Positions 49,193-59,052 are shown, counted from the first letter of the stretch. The stretch: 64,000 bases of DNA from an uncultured Paracoccaceae bacterium (GCA_947501555.1 CANMWG010000002.1:196224-260223); one strand, 5' to 3'. Numbers and translations are program-made. The notes: a model not told the origin generated them from the letters alone.

Positions 49193-51013
49193 ATGGACGA
49201 CCAGAATAAGAACCTGATCATGGCGACGGTGCTCAGCTTCTCGGTTATCATGGCATGGACGGTGCTCTTCCCACCCGAAGATTTGCCCGTTGATCCGGCA
49301 ACCGACGCAACAGTCAGCGCCGCAGACCCGGCTGTCCCGTCGTCAGATCCAACAGCCCCGGCAGCGACAACACCCACCGAAGCACCGGAACCCGCAGCCG
49401 AGGCCCCACGGATCGCAATTGAAACTGGCGAATTCAGCGGTTCCCTGTCTTTGCAGGGTGGACGGATCGATGATCTGGCGTTGACGCAATATCGCGACAC
49501 AATTGACGAAGATGCAGACATCGTACAATTGCTCCGGCCCGTGGGCGAGACAGGGGCGTATTTCGCAACCTTCGGCTGGACAGCGACAGACGGGATCGAA
49601 GCGACAGCCGTGCCAGGCCCCGATACGCTCTGGTCTATCGAAAGTGGCGATACGCTGACACCTGAAAGCCCCGTGACCTTGGTGTGGGACAATGAGGCAG
49701 GGCAGATTTTCCGGACCGCCGTGTCGGTCGACGATGAATTCATGTTCACATTTGACCAAAGTGTTGAAAACACCAGCGGCGCCACCGTCGCAGCACGGCC
49801 CTACGGTTTGCTTCGGCGGCACGGGATGCCAACGGACCTCAAGAACTTTTTCATCCTGCACGAGGGCCTTGTGCGGATGACCGACGGCGAGCTTCAGGAA
49901 ACCGGCTATGACGACATTCAAGACTATGACGTCGATCCCCGTGAACGCACGCAGGCTGAACGGATTGAGGCTACAACGTCGGGGTGGATCGGCTACACAG
50001 ACCACTATTGGATGACCACACTGATCCCCGATCAGTCTGCGCCCTTCCGGTCGACGTCCAAATACTTTGACAGCCGGGACTTGTTCCAGGCTGAGGCCGT
50101 TATGGGCATCGAAACAATTGCACCGGGCGACACGGTTACCGTAACAACGCGGCTGTTTGCAGGGGCAAAGGAATGGGAAGCCATCCGGAACTACGAAGAC
50201 GACGACGGCGTTGGCGGGTTTCTGGACAGTATCGACTGGGGCTGGTTCTTCTTCCTGACCAAACCAATCTTTGCGCTGCTGCACTACCTGAACGTCTATA
50301 TTGGGAACATGGGCTGGTCGATCTTGTCGCTTACCGTGATCCTAAAGATCATCGTGCTCCCGCTGGCCTATAAATCCTACGTCTCCATGGCACGGATGAA
50401 AGAGCTGCAGCCAGAAATGGAAAAGCTCAAAGAACGGGCGGGCGAAGACAAGCAGGCCATGCAGCAAGGCATGATGAAGCTTTACAAAGACAACAAAGTG
50501 AACCCGGCGGCCGGGTGTTTGCCGATCCTGCTACAAATCCCGATCTTCTTCTCGCTCTATAAGGTGATCTTTGTGACCATCGAACTGCGGCACGCGCCGT
50601 GGATCGGCTGGATCAAAGATCTCAGCTCGCCTGATCCATCCTCATTGGCGAACCTCTTTGGGCTGTTCCCATGGGCCGCCCCAGAACCAGGATCGATCCT
50701 CGCACTGATCATGATTGGTATTTTGCCGATCGCGTTGGGTATTTCCATGTGGCTCCAGCAAAAACTGAACCCGGCCCCAACCGACCCAACACAGCAGATG
50801 ATCTTCGCATGGATGCCTTGGGTCTTCATGTTCATGCTCGGCTCATTCGCGTCAGGGCTGGTGCTCTACTGGATCGCGAACAACGTGATTACGTTCATCC
50901 AGCAGTACACAATCATGCGCAGCCATGGGTCCAAGCCGGATGTGTTTGGGAACATCAAGCAAAGCCTCGCGCGCAAGAAACCCGTGGACCTCGACAAAAA
51001 AGAGGGCAAGTAG
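49193..51013 (+). CDS. yidC: Membrane protein insertase YidC
   Basis: 606 residues. An N-terminal signal-anchor (IMATVLSFSVIMAWTVLF), an Ala/Pro/Thr/Glu-rich linker (about 28-65), a large periplasmic beta-domain (65-330), and the conserved five-helix insertase core (YIGNMGWSILSLTVILKIIVLPLAYKSYVSMARMKEL-type region near 375-410, GCLPILLQIPIFFSLYKVIF and VLYWIANNVITFIQQY). It inserts and folds inner-membrane proteins alone or with Sec. It is followed directly by a MOSC gene, engB and argB. Confidence 0.97.
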   Translation: MDDQNKNLIMATVLSFSVIMAWTVLFPPEDLPVDPATDATVSAADPAVPSSDPTAPAATTPTEAPEPAAEAPRIAIETGEFSGSLSLQGGRIDDLALTQYRDTIDEDADIVQLLRPVGETGAYFATFGWTATDGIEATAVPGPDTLWSIESGDTLTPESPVTLVWDNEAGQIFRTAVSVDDEFMFTFDQSVENTSGATVAARPYGLLRRHGMPTDLKNFFILHEGLVRMTDGELQETGYDDIQDYDVDPRERTQAERIEATTSGWIGYTDHYWMTTLIPDQSAPFRSTSKYFDSRDLFQAEAVMGIETIAPGDTVTVTTRLFAGAKEWEAIRNYEDDDGVGGFLDSIDWGWFFFLTKPIFALLHYLNVYIGNMGWSILSLTVILKIIVLPLAYKSYVSMARMKELQPEMEKLKERAGEDKQAMQQGMMKLYKDNKVNPAAGCLPILLQIPIFFSLYKVIFVTIELRHAPWIGWIKDLSSPDPSSLANLFGLFPWAAPEPGSILALIMIGILPIALGISMWLQQKLNPAPTDPTQQMIFAWMPWVFMFMLGSFASGLVLYWIANNVITFIQQYTIMRSHGSKPDVFGNIKQSLARKKPVDLDKKEGK

Positions 51014-51769
51014 ATGACTACCGTCGCCGCACTGTGGCGGCACCCGATCAAAAGCCACGGTCGCGAAGCGCTGGACACGGTCACGCTGGTCGCAGGGCAA
51101 ACGATGCCCTGGGACAGGCATTGGGCCGTCACGCATGAACGGTCAAAATGCGACGCCGAAAACCCCGCTTGGGCCAAATGCCGGAACTTCATGATTGGGG
51201 CCAGCACGCCGGGGTTGGCAGGGGTGTGGGCCACGCTGGACACAGACACAAAGACGGTCACGCTGCGGCATCAGGATTTGGGTGAGATGTCATTCCGGCC
51301 TGACGATCCAGACGACACCGCGCGGTTCGTCACATGGGTCAGCCCGCTTTGCCCACCAGAAAAATTTCAGCCCAACGGGATCATCGCAGCACCTGGGCGG
51401 GGCATGACGGACAGTGACTACCCAACACTCTCAATCATGAACACCTCCAGCCACGCAGCTGTTGCTGGGCGGTTGGGACGCGCGCTTGAAATGGAACGGT
51501 GGCGGGGCAACATCTGGGTGGATGGGCCCGCCCCTTGGGAAGAGAACGAATGGATCGGCTGCGAGCTACAGATCGGCGACGCCGTCCTGCGGATCCGCGA
51601 ACCCATTGAACGGTGCATGCACACTGCTGCAAACCCCAAGACCGGGTTGCGCGATACTGATACGCTTGGCACGCTGCGCGACGGCTGGGGACACCAGAAT
51701 TTTGGTGTCTATGCCGAGGTCATCTCAGGCGGTAAGATCGACCTCCAGGACACGGTGAAGGTACTCTGA
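51014..51769 (+). CDS. MOSC domain protein
   Basis: 251 residues, starting immediately after the yidC stop. A MOSC N-terminal beta-barrel-like domain (VAALWRHPIKSHGREALDTVTLVAGQTMPWDRHWAV-type opening, residues 4-40) precedes a MOSC domain with RWRGNIWVDGPAPWEENEWIG and the conserved Cys in RCMHTAANPKTG. Such proteins can carry the molybdenum cofactor and reduce N-hydroxylated compounds (MARC/YcbX type). It lacks a ferredoxin domain. Its location between yidC and engB is a common Rhodobacterales arrangement. Confidence 0.9.
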   Translation: MTTVAALWRHPIKSHGREALDTVTLVAGQTMPWDRHWAVTHERSKCDAENPAWAKCRNFMIGASTPGLAGVWATLDTDTKTVTLRHQDLGEMSFRPDDPDDTARFVTWVSPLCPPEKFQPNGIIAAPGRGMTDSDYPTLSIMNTSSHAAVAGRLGRALEMERWRGNIWVDGPAPWEENEWIGCELQIGDAVLRIREPIERCMHTAANPKTGLRDTDTLGTLRDGWGHQNFGVYAEVISGGKIDLQDTVKVL

Positions 51770-51771
51770 AC

Positions 51772-52419
51772 ATGGAAATGCGCTTCCCTGAAGTGGAAAC
51801 ACCCGACGACGCGTCCCTTGAAAAAGGGCGGCTGCTCTTTGCGGGCGAAACCGAATTCGTCAAGGGGGTCGTGGCCATGGATGGGTTGCCGCCCGCAGAC
51901 CGGGTTGAGATCTGCTTTGCAGGGCGGTCCAATGTGGGCAAATCATCCCTGATCAACGCGCTGACAGGGCGCAAAGGGCTCGCGCGGGCGTCGAACACAC
52001 CCGGACGGACGCAGGAGATCAACTTCTTCACAGCGGCGGATATCTACGTTGTTGACCTGCCCGGCTATGGGTTTGCGAATGCGCCTCTTGCCGTCGTTGA
52101 AAAATGGCAGCGGCTGCTCAAGCAATACCTGCAAGGGCGGCAGACGCTGCGGCGGGTCTTCGTGCTGATCGACGCGCGGCACGGGGCGAAAGCCGTGGAC
52201 GAAGAGATCATGTCGCTACTCGACAGCGCGGCTGTGACCTTCCAGGTGGTCATGACCAAAGTGGACAAACTTAAAGGCAGCGCGCTGGAAACCTCGCTCG
52301 CTAAGACGCGTGAAGCACTGGCCAGACACCCGGCTGCCTTCCCAGAACTGATCCTTACATCCTCTGAAAAGGGCGATGGCATCCCGGCATTGCGGGCGGT
52401 CATCGCAGGGATCGCATGA
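51772..52419 (+). CDS. engB: Ribosome-biogenesis GTPase EngB (YsxC)
   Basis: 215 residues, two bases after the MOSC stop. TrmE-Era-EngA-EngB-Septin-like GTPase: G1 [10 protein letters not shown]2 [12 protein letters not shown]3 DLPGYG, G4 TKVDK. It acts in assembly of the large ribosomal subunit. The N-terminus has about 45 residues before G1, as in alphaproteobacterial homologues. The gene is essential in many bacteria. Confidence 0.96.
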   Translation: MEMRFPEVETPDDASLEKGRLLFAGETEFVKGVVAMDGLPPADRVEICFAGRSNVGKSSLINALTGRKGLARASNTPGRTQEINFFTAADIYVVDLPGYGFANAPLAVVEKWQRLLKQYLQGRQTLRRVFVLIDARHGAKAVDEEIMSLLDSAAVTFQVVMTKVDKLKGSALETSLAKTREALARHPAAFPELILTSSEKGDGIPALRAVIAGIA

Positions 52420-52436
52420 AGACAAGGACCCAAGAC

Positions 52437-53291
52437 ATGAACCGCGATTGGATCGCTACCGCCAGCACCCTGTCCCAAGCGCTCCCCTATATGCAGCGCT
52501 ACGCAGATGCGACCGTCGTGATCAAGCTCGGCGGTCACGCGATGGGCAGTGATGACGCTATGCGCAGCTTTGCACGCGACGTCGTACTGATGCGGCAGGT
52601 CGGACTGAACCCGGTTGTCGTGCATGGCGGCGGGCCAATGATCAACGATATGCTGGCCAAGCTCGACATCAAATCCGACTTCGTCAAAGGCAAACGTGTG
52701 ACCGATCAAGCGACGATGGATGTGGTCGAGATGGTGCTGTCGGGCACGGTGAATAACCGTCTGGTGCAAGCCATCTGCGAAGAAGGCGGCAAAGCCGTCG
52801 GGCTGTCGGGCAAAGACGCCAACCTGATCATCTGTGAACAGACTGACGCAGACCTTGGGTTTGTGGGTACACCTGTGGACGTGGACCCCACGATCCTGCG
52901 GGACTTACATGCCGCCAACGCGATCCCGGTGATCGCACCGCTGGGCATGGGGCGCGCTGGCGAGACCTTCAACATCAACGGGGACACGGCCGCGGGGGCG
53001 ATCGCAGGGGCGCTCAAAGCCGACAGGCTGCTGTTGCTGACAGATGTGGCCGGGGTCAAGGATAAGGACGGAAACGTGCTCACCGAAATCGCGCCTGCGC
53101 GGATCGGTGACCTGATCGCCGACGGCACAATTGCAGGCGGCATGATCCCCAAGACAGAAACCGCACTGACAGCCATGGAAGACGGCGTGCGGGCGGTTGT
53201 GATCCTTGACGGACGGGCACCCAATGCCTGCCTTCTGGAACTTTTCACGGATCACGGGGCAGGTTCACTGATCCGAGAACCCCGGTTGTAA
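52437..53291 (+). CDS. argB: Acetylglutamate kinase
   Basis: 284 residues from the ATG at 52437 with AAGGAC upstream; an ATG at 52416 overlaps engB and adds only 7 residues. Amino acid kinase fold: [75 protein letters not shown] segment (near 195-225) and [11 protein letters not shown]. It phosphorylates N-acetylglutamate in arginine synthesis. Probably in the yidC-MOSC-engB-argB transcript. Confidence 0.97.
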   Translation: MNRDWIATASTLSQALPYMQRYADATVVIKLGGHAMGSDDAMRSFARDVVLMRQVGLNPVVVHGGGPMINDMLAKLDIKSDFVKGKRVTDQATMDVVEMVLSGTVNNRLVQAICEEGGKAVGLSGKDANLIICEQTDADLGFVGTPVDVDPTILRDLHAANAIPVIAPLGMGRAGETFNINGDTAAGAIAGALKADRLLLLTDVAGVKDKDGNVLTEIAPARIGDLIADGTIAGGMIPKTETALTAMEDGVRAVVILDGRAPNACLLELFTDHGAGSLIREPRL

Positions 53292-53357
53292 TATCCCGAC
53301 TTTGGGACAAGTAGAGGCTTGTGCTAGGCTTCACGCATCAAAACCGTGGAGACGAGA

Positions 53358-53870
53358 ATGAAGCGTTCTGCAATCACACTATTGGCGGCTTTTGTCGCAC
53401 AGCCTGCCACAGCCGCGGTTGAGACCTGTTTGGTTGATACATGGATCGCTGACTTGGGCGATATGGCCGATATGATGGCCCTGCAAATGTCAGGTGAGGC
53501 CACGCCGGTTGGCGGCGAAGTGTCCATGGAAATCAATGCGGACGGCAGCTTCACATTGCTTGCGGATGACATGATCATCAATGTTCAGGTGCCCGGCGCA
53601 CCACCGATGGACGTCAAAGTCGTAGGCTATAGCGCAGGCAACTTCGATGCTGCCGATAATGTCTTTCTTGCCTCGGTCGATGACTACGCGCTGGTGGGAT
53701 CGGCGGACGTCCTGGGACAGGTCATGGAAATCCCTTTCACCTCGGCGACAGGCATGGGTGGCGGAGGTACAGGTTGGTTTGAATGCACGGACGACACGCT
53801 GCGGTTCGAACCCTCAACAGGTGCCACAGTAGACAGCAACAGGATGCCAAGGCTCTGGCAACGACGCTAG
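53358..53870 (+). CDS. Secreted protein, function unknown
   Basis: 170 residues from the ATG at 53358, preceded by GGAGACGAGA. A signal peptide (MKRSAITLLAAFVAQPATAA) is followed by a mature part rich in Asp, Met and Gly with a beta-like pattern (GGEVSMEINADGSFTLLADDMIINVQV, LEDMIINV-like strands) and two Cys (ETCLVDT and FECTDDT), which could form a disulfide across the domain. Probably periplasmic or outer-membrane associated. I do not recognise the family. It lies between argB and a ferredoxin-like gene. Confidence 0.75.
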   Translation: MKRSAITLLAAFVAQPATAAVETCLVDTWIADLGDMADMMALQMSGEATPVGGEVSMEINADGSFTLLADDMIINVQVPGAPPMDVKVVGYSAGNFDAADNVFLASVDDYALVGSADVLGQVMEIPFTSATGMGGGGTGWFECTDDTLRFEPSTGATVDSNRMPRLWQRR

Positions 53871-53880
53871 GGTCAACCTT

Positions 53881-54504
53881 ATGGTAATGCAGATGATATC
53901 CGATGATCTTGACAAAGCGCTCCACCCCCTTGGCCTGCGACGACTTGGGGCATGTGCCGATGGAACGGATACGATTACGCTGATCGGGCCGGATGAGCCG
54001 CGCTTTTGGGATATCTTTTGCAACAGCCCCGAATATCACGACGGGCATACCGACCCGCTAGACCGGTGGTCCAAACGGGTGCTGACCCAGATATCTGAAG
54101 CCTTCCAAGCCGAACCACTCTTCCCCTTCGGCGGGCCGCCTTTTGCACCCTTCTTTACATGGGCCGTGAACAGTGGGCAAAGCTGGGGCTCACCCATCGG
54201 GTTCCTGGTGCATGCAGAAGCGGGACTTTTCGTATCGTTCCGAGGGGCATTGCGGAGCGCCGGAATGGCCAGAACCACCACTGTCAGCAAACCCTGCGAC
54301 AGCTGCGCACAGCCCTGCGTCACCGCCTGCCCGGTTGATGCCTTCGTGGATGGCTACGATGTTGGGGCGTGCAAGACACATGTCAAATCCGACGCCGGAC
54401 AAGACTGCCGAACCGGTGGATGCCTTGCACGGCGTGCCTGTCCCATTGGGCAAGGGAACCGGCTTCCCGCACAAGCCGCCTTTCATATGGAGTCCTTCTT
54501 GTGA
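53881..54504 (+). CDS. Ferredoxin-like 4Fe-4S protein
   Basis: 207 residues. Two cysteine sets are visible: C139-x2-C142-x3-C146-x3-C150-P, and Cys164, 176, 181 and 187, the last followed by Pro. The layout resembles the ferredoxin domain of QueG-like epoxyqueuosine reductases but the corrin-binding part is absent, and the N-terminal 135 residues lack recognisable motifs. It probably binds one or two 4Fe-4S clusters for electron transfer. The stop overlaps the sixA start (GTGA). Confidence 0.82.
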   Translation: MVMQMISDDLDKALHPLGLRRLGACADGTDTITLIGPDEPRFWDIFCNSPEYHDGHTDPLDRWSKRVLTQISEAFQAEPLFPFGGPPFAPFFTWAVNSGQSWGSPIGFLVHAEAGLFVSFRGALRSAGMARTTTVSKPCDSCAQPCVTACPVDAFVDGYDVGACKTHVKSDAGQDCRTGGCLARRACPIGQGNRLPAQAAFHMESFL

Positions 54505-55028
54505 CCAAACGCCTGATCCTGATCCGCCATGCCAAATCCAGCTGGGATGATCCCTTTGCCGATGATCACGCGCGGACATTGAACAAACGGGGACAGGCCT
54601 CGGCGCAAGCGATTGGCGGGTGGATGGCAGAACAGGGATATACACCTGATACCGTGCTCTGCTCAGACGCGACACGGACCCGACAAACGGCAGACCTGAT
54701 CTTGGCCCAACTGTCAGGCGCAGCAAAGTTGCGACTGTCAGGAATGCTATACCATGCAGCCCCGGACACCATCCAAGAAGTGATCCAACACGAGACAGCA
54801 GACACCATCGCTGTAATCGCCCATAACCCCAGCATCGGGATGATCGCCAACGCTCTAGTCGGTACACCGCCAAACCACCGGCGGTTCAGCGATTATCCGA
54901 CCTGCGCAACAACAGTGATTGATTTCGCTGTCCACTCATGGACAGCGATGAAGCGAGGCAGTGGGAAATGTGTGGATTTCATTGTGCCGCGCGACCTGAT
55001 CGGGACAAACGGCAGTGATTTAGATTAG
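54501..55028 (+). CDS. sixA: SixA-type phosphohistidine phosphatase
   Basis: 175 residues from a GTG at 54501 overlapping the previous stop. Histidine phosphatase superfamily: catalytic RHAKSSWDD (Arg9, His10), LCSDATRTRQTADLI and AHNPSIGMIANAL with the second His. SixA proteins dephosphorylate histidine phosphotransfer proteins or other small substrates. It is soluble and probably cytoplasmic. Translational coupling to the ferredoxin-like gene is notable but of unknown meaning. Confidence 0.92.
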   Translation: MTKRLILIRHAKSSWDDPFADDHARTLNKRGQASAQAIGGWMAEQGYTPDTVLCSDATRTRQTADLILAQLSGAAKLRLSGMLYHAAPDTIQEVIQHETADTIAVIAHNPSIGMIANALVGTPPNHRRFSDYPTCATTVIDFAVHSWTAMKRGSGKCVDFIVPRDLIGTNGSDLD

Positions 55029-55156
55029 GCGTTTTGCCGTACAGTCGTCGCTTCATGGAATATCTTGTCTCCTTAGAGCGACACTGATGTAACGCAGCAC
55101 AATTCCAGTCATGGCTCCAAACTGCCGGTGAAATCCTCAAGATTACCCTGCTGCCC

Positions 55157-56071
55157 TTACAGCAAGGGCACAAGGCGGCTAGCGGCTTCTGCATACATCC
55201 CTACGACAGTATTCATATTCACCATCGTTGTGTTTAGCCCCTGAAACTTTAGCGTATCAGCGTCGTCATGTAGTTCGCCGCCAAACAATATCTCGGACAG
55301 ATACGGCCTAACATCTTCCCAATCCGCAACAACCTGATCAAGGCCTGACGCAATCTGATTATTTGGGGGGGGGTTAATGCCAACCTCATCCATACCGTCA
55401 CGCAATGCTCTGAGTGAGTTTTCGAAAATCTGCATGGTCCCTTGCAGGTCGTCCCGCGATTCGACTGTGTCGATGCCGGCTTGAATCATACAGGATTCTT
55501 TCGACATCTTTTGCGTCAGCATACGTTGCCGACCGGAAATATCGATCAGCATCAACGACGAAAACGTCATGGCATTAGGGTTTGAATACTGGCGGACAAG
55601 CTGTTCGACCAACTGCTGGGCTGCAGCCAAAACGCGCAGGTTTTCATTTAACACATAGGCTTGATCGCCCGCGCTTGCGGTGTCGCTCGCCACGGCCTCA
55701 GCAGCCTGCCTCAGCGGTTCCCAACGTGCACGCAACGTCGCAATTGTGTCTAAGGTCCGGGCGTTCGTTTCCGGCGCCTGAATATTCAATTCTTGATCGC
55801 CTCGCTCTAGCGCGGTCAGAATTTTCTCAAATTCGGCAGTGGACGCCGCAAGCAAGGCTGTTGCGCCTGCCGTGTCTATCCCTCGGGTCAAATGACAGGC
55901 AGCAGACGGGATGCGCTGGGACAACATGCGCAGTTTACCAGAGAAATTGATACGTTGCTCCGCATTGTCAGAGACAATTTCCGCCAACCCGTTTTCCGCA
56001 TGAGCGGCCGTTATCATCAGCGTATGAGAAGCACCTAATGCCAGTGCCAAAACAAAACTCTTGAAGTTCAT
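55157..56071 (-). CDS. Secreted protein with two PilJ-type sensor domains
   Basis: 304 residues with signal peptide MNFKSFVLALALGASHTLMITAAHA. Two four-helix PilJ (type IV pilus methyl-accepting transducer) domains follow: the first around INFSGKLRMLSQRI (41-54), the second around IDISGRQRMLTQKMSKE (about 176-192). Such helical domains bind small ligands (nitrate in NIT/NarX) in sensors, but here there is no membrane helix, HAMP or kinase part, so it is a free periplasmic binding protein or an accessory to another sensor. A 9-G tract occurs at 55365-55373 inside the gene. Confidence 0.88.
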   Translation of the reverse strand: MNFKSFVLALALGASHTLMITAAHAENGLAEIVSDNAEQRINFSGKLRMLSQRIPSAACHLTRGIDTAGATALLAASTAEFEKILTALERGDQELNIQAPETNARTLDTIATLRARWEPLRQAAEAVASDTASAGDQAYVLNENLRVLAAAQQLVEQLVRQYSNPNAMTFSSLMLIDISGRQRMLTQKMSKESCMIQAGIDTVESRDDLQGTMQIFENSLRALRDGMDEVGINPPPNNQIASGLDQVVADWEDVRPYLSEILFGGELHDDADTLKFQGLNTTMVNMNTVVGMYAEAASRLVPLL

Positions 56072-56392
56072 CTTCTTCCCTTTTTCAAAATGCTCACACC
56101 ACGCGGGACCATGGTGCGGCCAACTTACTGCGACGCGGCGCCAGACTCAGTCCGGAGATTTTCTTGGAACCTCGGGACTTAAACGTGAGTTGGGTCTCGC
56201 GCATTTGCCTTTAAGTTGTTATCACAGGGGTTTTTAATGGAATGTTAATGGTCTGTGGCAATTTGACGGTCATTCAACGGTTTTTCCATGCCAAAAGGCA
56301 CAAAGAAAGATCGGATTCCTTTGTGACATTAACCGATACTGTTGTTTGAAATTACCGAATAACGTCCAATTTCAAAGGTCTATAGCCTTTTC
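56072..56392. other. Intergenic region, nothing recognised
   Basis: This 321-base gap separates the PilJ-domain protein from the next minus-strand gene. It is AT-rich near 56220-56400 and must hold the promoter of the PilJ-domain gene. I found no tRNA, hairpin terminator with a T-run, or small open frame I would support. Confidence 0.35.
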
Positions 56393-56710
56393 TCAATTGA
56401 TTCTAGCTAGCTCAGGAGAAGCATCGAGTCTGGGGCACAAAACCCCCTCACACCGAACCCACTTTTCTGCAATCCGCAGCACGCCCAAGTTGGTTTCGAT
56501 ATGGTATGTTTGGTCGTCATAGCCCAAGAGCCGCCCAGCAATGGTTGCTGAACCGTCGTACGCGATGAGTTGGACATAATCGGCTTCAAGTGTCGCCCCT
56601 TGCGCTTCCAGGACGCGAACACCGATATTCGCGCTCACAACGGATGGGGAGACAATCGCAAGGATCGACATCACCACCGCGCAGATCTTACCACTTACTT
56701 TGTTAAACAT
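56393..56710 (-). CDS. Small exported protein, OmpA/phosphate-binding-like N-terminus
   Basis: 105 residues from the ATG at 56710; an ATG at 56725 is an alternative with no better ribosome site. A signal peptide (MFNKVSGKICAVVMSILAIVSPSVVSA) is followed by one beta-rich domain (VQLIAYDGSATIAGRLLGYDDQTYHIETNLGVLRIAE, then VRCEGVLCP, two Cys). The pattern resembles the N-terminal region of Rhodobacterales phosphate-binding/OmpA-family proteins, here as a stand-alone piece. Periplasmic location is likely. It may be a truncated remnant or a genuine small protein. Confidence 0.65.
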   Translation of the reverse strand: MFNKVSGKICAVVMSILAIVSPSVVSANIGVRVLEAQGATLEADYVQLIAYDGSATIAGRLLGYDDQTYHIETNLGVLRIAEKWVRCEGVLCPRLDASPELARIN

Positions 56711-56916
56711 CTTACACACTACCATTAGGAACTATCGTCTTGGTAATGCAATCTAAGGGCGTAGATCGTGAAAAATAGAGAGAAACTTAAATTAACTATC
56801 AAAAGTATAGTCTTGATCAAAATTTCAACACACAACCATGCAAGTCTGGTCACAGACGGGAAGAGCGTTACCCACAAAGCAGTATTTGTTGCCCTAAGCC
56901 CAAACCGCTCGTAAAC

Positions 56917-56945
56917 AAAAAAGCCCCGGTGCTAGACCGGGGCTT
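56917..56945 (-). terminator. Rho-independent terminator of aapJQMP operon
   Basis: AAGCCCCGGT (56921-56930) and ACCGGGGCTT (56936-56945) pair perfectly around GCTAG. On the minus strand the stem is followed by TTTTTT (complement of 56917-56922). This is a strong intrinsic terminator eight bases after the aapP stop. Confidence 0.9.
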
Positions 56946-56952
56946 TGTTCGT

Positions 56953-57744
56953 TTAGTGACCCAAAATCTGGCTCAGGAACAATTGGGTGCGTTCGGATTT
57001 GGGATTGAGGAAGAACTCCTCTGGCTCGTTCTGCTCCACAATCTGACCTTGGTCCATAAAGATCACGCGGTTGGCCACCTGACGGGCAAAGCCCATCTCG
57101 TGGGTGACGCAAAGCATGGTCATGCCTTCCTCGGCCAGCTCGATCATGGTGTCGAGCACCTCTTTGATCATCTCTGGGTCAAGGGCAGAGGTCGGCTCAT
57201 CAAACAGCATGATACGTGGGCGCATGCAAAGGCTGCGGGCGATGGCCACACGCTGCTGCTGACCACCGGACAATTGACCGGGGTACTTGTCGGCCTGCTC
57301 GGGGATCTTCACCTTTTTCAGGAAGTGCATCGCAGTCTCTTCAGCTTCCTTCTTGGGGGTCTTGCGAACCCAGATCGGGGCCAAAGTGCAGTTCTCAAGG
57401 ATCGTCAGATGCGGGAACAGGTTGAAGTGCTGAAAGCACATGCCAACCTCTGACCGGATCGTATCGATGTTCTTCAAGTCAGAAGACAGCAGGGTGCCAT
57501 CCACGACGATCTTGCCTTGTTGATGCTCTTCCAGCGCGTTGATGCAACGGATCAATGTTGATTTGCCAGACCCAGAGGGGCCACAAATCACGATCCGCTC
57601 ACCGCGATGCACCGAAAGGTCGATGTCACGCAGAACGTGGAAACTGCCATACCATTTGTTCATGCCTTCAATGGTAATCGCGATCTCATCAGAGACCTCC
57701 ATTACAGGCGCATCAGCGGCTTTTGCGAGTGTTGTATCGGCCAT
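56953..57744 (-). CDS. aapP: General L-amino acid ABC transporter ATPase
   Basis: 263 residues. Walker [13 protein letters not shown] signature [14 protein letters not shown], Walker [16 protein letters not shown] and [21 protein letters not shown]. The AapP ATPase drives uptake of many L-amino acids with AapQ and AapM. It is the last gene of the operon, 11 bp after aapM, and is followed by a terminator hairpin. The extra 25-residue N-terminus ([16 protein letters not shown]) is common in this subgroup. Confidence 0.96.
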   Translation of the reverse strand: MADTTLAKAADAPVMEVSDEIAITIEGMNKWYGSFHVLRDIDLSVHRGERIVICGPSGSGKSTLIRCINALEEHQQGKIVVDGTLLSSDLKNIDTIRSEVGMCFQHFNLFPHLTILENCTLAPIWVRKTPKKEAEETAMHFLKKVKIPEQADKYPGQLSGGQQQRVAIARSLCMRPRIMLFDEPTSALDPEMIKEVLDTMIELAEEGMTMLCVTHEMGFARQVANRVIFMDQGQIVEQNEPEEFFLNPKSERTQLFLSQILGH

Positions 57745-57755
57745 AATTCAGCCTC

Positions 57756-59051
57756 CTATCGGTGATCGGTTGCGAGCCTACGCTCCAACCATTGTGAGTA
57801 TTGTGAGATGCCGTAGCAGGTGACAAAGAACAAAAGCGACGCAAAGCCGAGCAGTTCCCAATAGACGCCATTCCACGCCGTTGTGGATAAGATCGGACCG
57901 CGGATCATGCCGAGAATGTCAAACATCGAAATGACCGACACCAGCACCGTATCCTTGAACAGACCTACCGCGATGTTCACGATGCCCGGGATTGAGATTT
58001 TCAACGCCTGCGGCAGAATGATCAGACGCATGGCCTGAGGATAATCCAGACCTAGACTGTCTGCAGCTTCATACTGACCCTTTGGCAAAGCGGCCAGGCC
58101 GCCCCGGATTACTTCGGCGATATAGGCCGCCGAGAACATCGTAATCATGATCACAACGCGCAGGAACAGGTCGACACTGCTTTCAGGTGGAAAGAAATAG
58201 GCCAACATGACGGATGCGACGAACAGCAAGGTAATCAACGGCACGCCGCGGATAAACTCAATGAAGACCACGCAAATCCATTTAATCAACGGCATGGATG
58301 ATTGACGGCCCAGCGCCAGAACAATGCCGATCGGGATCGACAATGAGACACAGGTCACACCCAGCATCATGTTCAGCATAAAGCCACCCATGTCGCGGCT
58401 GGCGACAGGCACAAGCAACGCGTTCTCACTGGCACCTTCAGGGATCAAAAGCCCCCCAATATACCAAATGACAAATGCTGTAGCGACACCGCCAAAGAAA
58501 CCCGCAGCAAAGCTGCCAGCGACCAGACGCTGGTAGACCATATATCCGGCAACTACTCCGACAAGCGCCAGGATCGGTACAAAGATCGTACCACCCCAAA
58601 GCAGCCAATAGGCGATGAACGGATAAAGCAGCGTGATGATCAGCATCTTGCGCGGCAGATCAAAGAACATCACAGGTGCAGCCGCAAAGAACAGCAGCAA
58701 AAATGCAAGACCTGGACGCCAGTATTCCTCAGCCGGGTAAGAGAGGCCAAAGATCAGTTGCGGCCAGCGTTCCTTCAGAACCGCAAAGCATGCGCCTGTT
58801 GCCCCGTCCAAAATCTCGCGGCATTCCGCCAGATTGCTGGCGTTCCAGACACCGTTGAAGATCCAAGGCAATACTCCCGACAAAATGACAAAAATGACGT
58901 AAAGCGAGACAAGCGTCAGGATTGAGTAGGGAATGCTTGAGAACAGGTTTTCACGCATCCATTTGACCGCACCCGTTTCCATGGCCGGCGGCGGCGATGG
59001 GGGGATCGTTGCGGTGCGAACGAAGGCGACGGATTGTGAGGTATCAGTCAT
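57756..59051 (-). CDS. aapM: General L-amino acid ABC transporter permease
   Basis: 431 residues. The long N-terminal region with extra helices plus a C-terminal permease core (LSIPIGIVLALGRQSSMPLIKWICVVFIEFIRGVPLITLLF-type segments around 225-270) is diagnostic of AapM/BztC proteins, longer than ordinary amino acid permeases. The core carries ADSLGLDYPQAMRLIILPQALK. It forms a heterodimer with AapQ. Confidence 0.95.
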   Translation of the reverse strand: MTDTSQSVAFVRTATIPPSPPPAMETGAVKWMRENLFSSIPYSILTLVSLYVIFVILSGVLPWIFNGVWNASNLAECREILDGATGACFAVLKERWPQLIFGLSYPAEEYWRPGLAFLLLFFAAAPVMFFDLPRKMLIITLLYPFIAYWLLWGGTIFVPILALVGVVAGYMVYQRLVAGSFAAGFFGGVATAFVIWYIGGLLIPEGASENALLVPVASRDMGGFMLNMMLGVTCVSLSIPIGIVLALGRQSSMPLIKWICVVFIEFIRGVPLITLLFVASVMLAYFFPPESSVDLFLRVVIMITMFSAAYIAEVIRGGLAALPKGQYEAADSLGLDYPQAMRLIILPQALKISIPGIVNIAVGLFKDTVLVSVISMFDILGMIRGPILSTTAWNGVYWELLGFASLLFFVTCYGISQYSQWLERRLATDHR

Positions 59052-59052
59052 A

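Noticed and set aside
49343..50284. 313-codon minus-strand frame inside yidC
   Set aside because: Cys/Gly-rich shadow of a well-conserved insertase gene.
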